64,000 nt of DNA, from assembly GCA_024635475.1 (NCBI GenBank), contig JAGXIW010000003.1:518663-582662 (forward strand), written 5' to 3'. The position numbers were made by a program, and so were the translations under genes. This DNA is from a bacterium. Its GTDB lineage: Bacteria; Patescibacteriota; Gracilibacteria; BD1-5; UBA6164. Numbering within the stretch: position 1 is the first letter of the stretch; each line of letters opens with the position of its first letter. Below are positions 57,490 to 64,000 of this stretch, piece by piece. The notes under the pieces are model-generated. The model was not told the origin of the DNA. It searched no databases and was given only the letters and a program-made list of their open reading frames with translations.

Positions 57490-57888
57490 ATGAAACTTTG
57501 AAATGCTTTAATGACTGGAGTATTATGAATATCTTTAAGTTTAGCACCACAAGTGCTTAAAGCTCAAAATGGTATAAGTTCATTAGTTGAATCAGAAATA
57601 AAAGATGCTGAAATACTGAATTTGTCACAAACGATACATTTAAACTGAAAAGTATCAGAGATAAAAGATTGAGAAATTGTTTATATATTGTATCCTACAA
57701 AATCAAAAAAATGAGAAGAAGTAGGAATTCTTGTACTTGGAATCCCATATGATAAAAAAAATATGACAAATTTTAAATCTGTTTTGTATCCTGCAAATAG
57801 TTGAAAATTTGTAAAAATGTTAATAGCAGATAATAATACAGAAATACCCTGAACTGATTTTTTTACAGTATATAAATTAGAAAAATAA
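57490..57888 (+). CDS. Putative secreted protein
   Basis: A 132-residue protein with a probable signal peptide (MKLGNALMTGVLGISLSLAP, cleavage near LKAQN). The mature part is about 105 residues and looks beta-rich (GEIVYILYPTKSKKGEEVGI). No family recognised. Its position directly after the VirD4-like ATPase and before a terminator suggests co-transcription with it. Confidence 0.6.
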
Positions 57889-57910
57889 TCCTAAATGTAG
57901 GATTATTTTT
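57881..57910 (+). terminator. Terminator after the secreted protein gene
   Basis: Stem AAAAATAATCCTA / TAGGATTATTTTT with a 4-nt loop, overlapping the stop codon. Confidence 0.8.
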
Positions 57911-58009
57911 GATTTTTGGAGAAAAATAGCTAATATTGTTCAAATAAAAAAAGTTAAAGTTAATAAGTGATTTTCTTTAATCTTTAATTCTTAATCTTTT
58001 GTCTAATTT

Positions 58010-58666
58010 ATGCTATACATAGTATCAACTCCAATCTGAAATCTAGAAGATATAACTCTTAGAGCCATTAGGACTTTGAAAGAAGTTGATTATATCGCTT
58101 GTGAAGATACTAGGACTACAGTAGTCCTACTTAATCATTATGAAATAAAAAAACCACTTTTAAGTTATCATTCATATTCTTGAGTTGCAAAATTGGATAA
58201 GATAATCACATTATTAAAAGAGTGAAAAGATATAGCTCTTGTATCTGATGCTTGAACTCCAGGAATTTCAGATCCTGGATATCCACTTATTCAAGAAGCT
58301 TTAAAAAATGATATTGAGATAGTTCCTATTCCTTGAGTTTCAGCATTTTTAACTGCACTTCAAGCATCGTGACTTCCTATAAATCATTTTTTGTATTTGG
58401 GATTTTTACCAATCAAAAAGTGAAGACAAACATTATTTAAAAAATTACAAACAATCGAGGAAACTGTCGTTTTTTATGAATCAGTTCATAGAATTCAAAA
58501 GACTTTAATAACTTTAGGGGAATATCTCTGAGAAGATAGAAAAATAGTTGTAGCACGAGAATTAACTAAAAAATTTGAAGAATTTAATAGAGTCACAATA
58601 AAAGAAGCAATAGAAATTTATAGCAAAAAAGAAAAGCAAAAAGGAGAATTTGTATTGATAATTTAA
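58010..58666 (+). CDS. rsmI: 16S rRNA (cytidine-1402-2'-O)-methyltransferase
   Basis: RsmI methylates C1402 in the ribosomal P site. The 218-residue protein opens with [20 protein letters not shown] and shows [29 protein letters not shown] and [15 protein letters not shown], all diagnostic. The C-terminal region is about 50 residues shorter than in E. coli. The next small gene starts 6 bases later. Many motif glycines are TGA. Confidence 0.95.
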
Positions 58667-58672
58667 TGTTTT

Positions 58673-58960
58673 ATGCACCTATCAACATCAATAAATAAAA
58701 GAAATCTCAATGAAATGACTATAAAATCTCTAGTATGGAATAGTATAGTAGAGGTTTTTAATAATGAAAAAAATATTGATATAAAGCCATATCTAGTATC
58801 TATTCAAATTAAATGAAAATCTATAATAGTGAAAGTGAATAAAACAATAGTTAAATCAGAAATCTTATTACTTGAAGATAAAATAAAAAATGAAGTTACA
58901 AATAAATTTAAAAAAGTAAAGATTAAATTTTATGATTTTGAGATTAAATATGTGATTTAA
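58673..58960 (+). CDS. Small protein, possibly DciA-like (DUF721)
   Basis: A 95-residue protein with two halves: an N-terminal helix, and a C-terminal beta-alpha unit, IQIKGKSIIVKVNKTIVKSE followed by ILLLEDKIKNEV. The second half resembles the core of DUF721/DciA helicase-loader proteins (strand GNIL-type, then helix with hydrophobic repeat), but the similarity is weak. The frame begins 6 bases after rsmI; an overlapping ATG at 58666 is in another, closed frame. One UGA glycine. Confidence 0.45.
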
Positions 58961-58987
58961 TGAAAATCGGAAAAACTGTTTATTTAA

Positions 58988-59368
58988 TTAGGTTTCAATA
59001 AATTTAAGAGGAGAGAATGTTCATCAATTTCTTATATAATAAGTTAGGTCTTTTAAAGAAAAATATACTTGTTCAATATTTGGATTATTTTTATTTCAAA
59101 TTATAGTTTCATTTTTAGGGAATTCAGTTTCAGGTTCTTTAGGTATTTTAAAATCAGGAATAGCCTCTTCTATAACTAAAAAAATCACTTCATTTTTAGT
59201 TACTCAATTAAGAGTTATATGATATTCTCATTTTTTATTTTTTATTAAAATTCATTTTTCAATTAATATTCCATTTATCAAGTCTCTTGTAGCATCATTC
59301 AATAAGGCTAATTTATCTGTTTCTTTTAAAATATGAATTTTTGGAGTGTCAGGTTTATTTATTCACAT
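58988..59368 (-). CDS. Hypothetical protein
   Basis: A 126-residue soluble protein starting ATG TGA (Met-Gly). The N-terminal part contains LALLNDATRDLINGILIEKG, followed by a beta-strand pair (YHITLNGVTKNEVIFLVIEE) and a Pro/Glu-rich middle (FKIPKEPETEFPKN). No signal or membrane segment. No family recognised. It is convergent with the rsmI transcript and divergent from the PP2C-like gene. Confidence 0.55.
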
Positions 59369-59457
59369 ATTTATAATTTAAAAATTGTAAAATTCAACAG
59401 ATAGTAAATATTATACATAATTTGTCAAACTTTTTTTCTTAAATACATCAATATAAT

Positions 59458-59485
59458 TTGACAAAGAGGACTCAAATCTTAAAAT
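59458..59485 (+). promoter_or_regulatory. Promoter of the PP2C-like gene
   Basis: TTGACA (59458-59463) and TAAAAT (59480-59485) with 16-nt spacing; ATG follows at 59518. Confidence 0.55.
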
Positions 59486-59517
59486 GATTAAAATATTTTT
59501 ATAAACTAAAATAAAAT

Positions 59518-61410
59518 ATGATTGAGGTATCATCTAAGAAAATAGAGTTTAAAAAGAAAAATGATATAATTTTAAAAGTTATAGAATTGGATTCTAATTT
59601 AAAATGTTTTATACTTATAGATACTGAAGAAAAAAAGTTTTCAGAGATAATCTTATGAAGGATAATAGACAATGTAATTTGAAAAATATCTCAAGAGTCT
59701 GCTTATAAAGATTTAAGTATAGCTTTGGAAAATACAAATTCTATTATAAAGACATGGAGACAAGAATGAGAATTAGAAGGAAGTTTAAATATAATTGTTG
59801 CTATATTAAGCGATAAAAATATAATTTTTTCTACTATATGAACACCTTCTTGTTACCTTATTAAAAAAGATAAAGAAATCCTGGAAATCACAGAAAAAGA
59901 TGATTCTAAAAAAGAATTTAAATATATATCAAATGGAGATTTGGGTAATGAAGAATTGATAATTATGTGTAGTGATAGATTACTTCATCATATTTCCAAA
60001 TCTGATATACTTGATTCAATTGATGTAAGTAATATAGATGATATATCAAATAATTTAGAAATAACATTACTTGAAGAAAAAGTTAATAAAAACATATGAT
60101 TTATAATTATTAAAAATTCTTATTTTAAGGAAAATACAGGTAAAAATATTTCTTTTTTTAAAAATTATTTATTTAGAGCATTAGACAATAATTTTATAAA
60201 GAAATCTATAGCTATGTATATGATTTCTAAAGAAAAAGTACTTCAACAAAAAAAATCAATTAGATCTATTATATTGCTTTTAGGTATTGTTGTTTCATTT
60301 TTTGTATTATTTTCTACTGTTTCTTCTATAATTGTAAAAACTTGAAAAGCTGAAATTATAAATGACTCTAAAAAAGATTTACAAAATGCAAAAGATTTGG
60401 TAAAATTGGCTTCTGAAAATATAAGTAATTTAGCAGTTTTTGATGAAAATTTGAGAAAAGCAGAAGAAATATTGACTTTACTTAGAGATCAAAAGTTATT
60501 TTTGACAGATATTGAAAAAATAGATGAAGATATAAAAACTATAAAAAAACAGTTTAATTTAGTTGAAACTTTTGAAGAAAGAACAGATAATTTAATTTAT
60601 AAATGATTACCTGCTTGAACTATAAAAGCTATAAATATAAAATGAGCTTTATATACAATTACAAGAAATAGTATTTTAGGACCTATAATTTGATGAAAAC
60701 CAGCAAAAGAATATAAATATACAGAATTATGAGAGGATAGCTTTGTTGATGTAGCTACAATAGATTCTTCAATATTTTTAGTTACAAAAAGTGGAAAAAT
60801 AATTTCTTTTGAAAAAAATTGATTTTTTAAAAATTACACAGTTGAATGACAAACTAAGTGGGAGGATTTTAAGTTTGTTAAGACATATAATACATATTTA
60901 TATACTTTGGCTGCAAATTGAAATCAAGTATATAAACATAAACTTTTTTGAGATAGTTTTGAAAAATGAGTTCCTTATCTAGAAGAACAAGATACAAAAA
61001 CTATAAATAATATAATGGATATAGCGATAGATTGATGAATTTATTTATTTAAAAAGGACTTAACTATAGTGAAAGTGTTTAGAAGTCCAACATATAGAAT
61101 AGAGAAACTAGTTTTGAATAAATTACCTAAAAATTATGATATAGAAGCAAATACTCATACTCCAAGGATAATAGTATGAAGCAAATTGAAATATGTTTAT
61201 ATGTTTTTAAATAATAAAATCCGGATATTTAGAAGTAATTCTCCAAATTTTAATCAAACAAAAACTTTAACTTATGTATGACAAATTGATTGAATAAATA
61301 AGATTATTGATTTTACCATCTACCGTGATGGGGAAGTATACATTTTAAATAAAAATGGTATATTTAGAATAAATTTTGAAGTTTCAGATAATAAATTGAT
61401 ATTGAAATAA
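59518..61410 (+). CDS. Membrane protein with a degenerate PP2C-like domain and C-terminal propeller-like region
   Basis: A 630-residue protein. Residues 1-235 resemble a PP2C-type phosphatase: SLNIIVAILSDKNIIFSTIG then TPSCYLIKKDKEIL, and ELIIMCSDRLLHHIS. The metal-binding Asp of the usual GDS and GDG motifs is not evident (GTP instead of GDS), so it is probably inactive. A membrane helix lies near 245-270 and a coiled coil at 275-345. A C-terminal 280-residue extracytoplasmic region has recurrent strands (GALYTITRNSI, SIFLVTKSGKIISFE, TYLYTLAANGNQVYKH). This suggests an inside-out receptor arrangement. One CGG codon lies in the last part. Confidence 0.65.
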
Positions 61411-61418
61411 TATGAAAT

Positions 61419-61510
61419 TGTCATTCTGAGTGATAAGCGAAGAATCCCTTAATCAATGTTTAGTGAATTTAATCAAGTTAAAGGGATCCTTCGTAAAACT
61501 CAGGATGACA
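61419..61510. repeat. Palindromic repeat (GTCATTCTGAG type), intergenic
   Basis: TGTCATTCTGAG...GAAGAATCCC opposed to AAGGGATCCTTC...CTCAGGATGACA, between convergent genes, where it could also act as a transcription barrier. Confidence 0.85.
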
Positions 61511-61528
61511 GGACTTTTCCATTATTTT

Positions 61529-62299
61529 TTAAGTTTTAAAAGTATTTTTTTCTATAAAATCGTAAACTTCTTTTTCAAGTTCATCACTTATTAATGCATT
61601 TAGACTATAATCTTCTACATCTTCGTCTTCGTCTAATGCTTCTGTCATCTTTATTATTTTTAGAGCTTTATCAAAATCAGTAACTTCAACTTCATTATTT
61701 GGTATATATTCAATGCTTGCTTTTTCAAATTCTAATCATTTTGATTTAAAAAAATCTGATACTCATTTTAAATTATCTAAAGAACAGACAAGTTTTATTT
61801 TGTTTTCAGTATTTTGTATATCATCTACATCAGTTTCAAAAACTAGTTCTTCTAATTTTGCTTCATCAACATTTGATTTATCAAAAACTATAACTCATTT
61901 TTTAGGGAAAATCCATGCGACACTTCCAGGTTCTCACATATTTCAGCCAAACTTTGTAAATATGTGTCTTATATTTGCAGCTGTTCTATTTTTATTATCA
62001 GTTAAAACTTGTATAATTATAGCAACTCAACCAGGAGCATATCATTCATAAATTATCTGGCTAATTTGTTCACTTCACTTATCAAGTCATGCTCATTTTT
62101 TTACAGCTCTTTCTATATTATCACTTGGCACATTAGCTTTTCTGGCTTTTTCTAAAGCATCATACAAAGATGGATTCAATGCAGGATCACTTCACTTTGC
62201 CGAAGCTACAGCTATTAGTTTAGCATGCAAAGAAAATAATTTTTGTTTTATTGCATTTGAAATATTTCTTTTTCATTCTATTGTTGGTCATCTTCCCAT
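61529..62299 (-). CDS. yebC: YebC/PmpR-family regulator or translation factor
   Basis: A 256-residue YebC-family protein. The N-terminal [34 protein letters not shown] and [19 protein letters not shown] and the central [15 protein letters not shown] are diagnostic. Members act as DNA-binding regulators or relieve ribosome stalling at polyproline. The C-terminus ends with an acidic stretch ([13 protein letters not shown]). It converges on the PP2C-like gene across a palindromic repeat. Confidence 0.95.
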
Positions 62300-62337
62300 A
62301 AGTAATTAATTAAGTTTTAAAATAAGTATTAATGATC

Positions 62338-63081
62338 TTATTTATTTAAAGGTGGAATATCTAATGGTGGAATAGGTATATTTTTTTGTTCATTTATACG
62401 AGATTTTATCATAGAATTACATCTTTGTTTTATTACATCATCTTGTATTGTATTACAAATTTTTTGATTTTCTGTAGTTGGTTCTAATAAAATAATTACT
62501 TGCATAATACACTGAATATCTTGATTATTTATTTGATTAGGCATATCACTACTATTTGTTATAGTACTTGTATCTGGAGTTTTAAGTTTTTCGCATATTT
62601 TCACATCCTTTTCTTTTATGGCTTGAGCTATAACAACTTGTTGTTCACAAGCTGGTTGGTTTTCTATATAAACTTTATCACACAAAGAAATATCAATTTT
62701 TTTTCTAGCTAATTCAGTATTGATAGCATTTATACAACTTTTTTTCAGTGAAGCATCTCCAAAGGCATTACAAGCTTCATCACTGTCTTTTTCTTTGCTG
62801 AAATAGGATATTACATTCAATCCACACATTTCTATAGATCTTGCAATACATTCACGATATACTGGTTCTTCTCTTAATTTAGTTTCAATTTTTCAAATAG
62901 AATCTTCAATACTTGGAAATTCTTTAATTGTTTCTGTCGGGGATAGAGATGAAGGTGCTTGTGTATTTTGTTCTATTTTAGTATCTATTTTTTTTGGTTC
63001 TTCTATTTTTTTAGTTGTACTACAAGAAAAAAGCAAGAAATTTAATAAAAAAAATATTAGTAAGATTTTAATAGTTTTCAT
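62338..63081 (-). CDS. Putative Cys-rich lipoprotein
   Basis: A 247-residue protein read through one UGA. The signal is MKTIKILLIFFLLNFLLFSC with lipobox LFSC (Cys 20). The mature protein has a disordered Ser/Thr/Pro part and a domain with about ten cysteines (ECIARSIEMCG, DEACNAFGDASLKKSC, NQPACEQQ, ICNTIQDDVIKQRCNS), probably forming disulfides outside the cell. A Pro-rich C-terminus follows. No family recognised. It precedes yebC by 38 bases. Confidence 0.75.
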
Positions 63082-63104
63082 AGGAAAAAGTAAAAAGATA
63101 AAAA

Positions 63105-64000
63105 TTAATTAAATAAACTACTTTTAAGTTTATTTAATTCTTCTCTCAAAGTTTCAATTTCTTTTTGTTGTTCTTTTACAGCTTCAATTAAAGGAGCTAT
63201 TAGAGAACCATAATTTACAGCTTTATAACTTTCTCATTTTGCATTTTTGCTTTCTGATACTATTTCAGGAAATACTTTTTCAACTTCTTGAGCTATAACT
63301 CATATATCATGTTTTCAGTTTTCTTTCCAATCAAAATTGTATCAGTTTATTTTTTGTATTTTATTTATAGAATTTTCAATCTTTGATATATTTTTTTTCA
63401 ATTTTGAATCAGATGAAACCACAAATCATCATGGAGCATATACTGTTCATCAAAACTGAGCATTATTATTTTCTAAATTAATCGTAAGTGGCCGATAAGA
63501 CCCCTGAAGTTGCCATGTTGTACTATTAATACCACTTCAACGGAGTACATATAATATATTACTATTATTATGAATCATAGCGGATCTATTATCAGTATCT
63601 TGAAAATATACTGTAGGTGATACATTATTTATCACATGATTACCTGTTGATTTTATAGCACCAACTACATGTAATTTATGAGTAGGAGCATCAGTTCATA
63701 TTCAGACATTACCATAATTTTTAAAAATAGCATTTTCAGAATAATCCATTAATTCAATATAATTATTTCATCAATCAAAGTTACTACCAATTTTTATTGA
63801 ACCCATATTTGATCATCCTAATCCATTTGAGCCAATAGTTACATAGCTACCATTAGTAGCATAATTATATGAATAAAAATTATACACCATACCACCTTCA
63901 AAATCTAGCCGACCTAGACTTGAATTTCCAGGGTGTCTCATTTGCTTGATACGAGTACCATAATCTTCAGTTGAATTATCACTAAAATCAATATATGTAT
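63105..64000 (-). CDS. Peptidase S74 (intramolecular chaperone) protein, N-terminus outside the window
   Basis: The last 298 residues of a larger protein that continues past the window edge. The C-terminal 100 residues form the S74 chaperone domain: SSDSKLKKNISKIENSINK with the autocleavage-site Ser, DIGVIAQEVEKVFPEIV, then AVNYGSLIAPLIEAVKEQQK, with a terminal coiled coil. The preceding part is beta-rich (GTDAPTHKLHVVGAIKSTGN) as in phage tail spikes and surface adhesins. S74 domains trimerise their protein and then cut themselves off. The gene mixes TGA and GGN glycines and has two CGG codons. Confidence 0.85.

Noticed and set aside
62338..63081. Two separate genes (signal peptide protein and Cys-rich protein)
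   Set aside because: They are joined in the same frame through a single TGA and make one lipoprotein.

Overview
This AT-rich window comes from a bacterium that reads UGA as glycine (genetic code 25), as reported for Gracilibacteria and Absconditabacteria of the Candidate Phyla Radiation. In almost every gene, in-frame TGA falls where glycine is required: both Der P-loops (GRPNVGKS), the TrpB GGGSNA loop, the SerRS and AspRS motifs, and the RecQ and RhlE helicase motifs. Under the standard code most genes would break into fragments; with only TAA and TAG as stops, the window packs tightly into about 65 genes. A second recoding is hinted at: nine CGG codons occur, and at least five sit where relatives or a paralogue carry tryptophan.

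Layout. 1-492: a small repeat protein. 528-6300: a minus-strand tryptophan operon, trpC-trpD-trpF-trpEG-trpB, with a sigma70-like promoter, a leader peptide containing tandem Trp codons and an attenuator that can be read directly in the sequence; no trpA is present. 6384-9996: NYN nuclease, YbaK-like deacylase, asparaginase and serS. 10141-16573: an FAD dehydrogenase, an orphan PEP-utiliser swivelling domain, CapA, TsaC, an AI-2E family permease, a CCA-adding enzyme and one tRNA-Arg. 16628-23509: recQ, secreted proteins, a KilA-N protein, an SDR, a HicAB-like pair and a peroxiredoxin. 23717-33535: housekeeping (aspS, corA, der, frr, proS) mixed with small unknowns. 33673-38185: two secreted beta-helix paralogues with near-identical ends and unrelated middles. 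38189-47158: oleate hydratase, a membrane spermidine-synthase-like protein, an HD hydrolase, a DEAD-box helicase, a queuosine-precursor transporter, envelope proteins and a hydrolase with no UGA codon. 47379-62299: mnmA, YggS, a VanY-like peptidase, rpmG, a U32 protein, a SpoU methylase, a VirD4/TraD-like ATPase, rsmI, a PP2C-like membrane protein and yebC. 62338-64000: a lipoprotein and the end of a peptidase S74 (tail-spike-type) protein.

Genes are separated by short gaps and strong hairpin terminators; no gene-free stretch exceeds 300 bases. Palindromic repeats of three types are scattered through the window, and four of the seven copies lie inside coding sequences (trpB, recQ, mnmA and the KilA-N gene), read through in frame or ending the protein.

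The cell appears able to make tryptophan from chorismate at least as far as indole-glycerol phosphate, with attenuation control, which is notable for a reduced CPR genome. Large secreted beta-helix proteins, a tail-spike-like protein, lipoproteins and a conjugation-type ATPase suggest investment in surface interactions. Glycine codon choice (TGA versus GGN) works as an internal marker of foreign DNA: the hydrolase at 46199-46924 and the middles of the beta-helix genes stand out.
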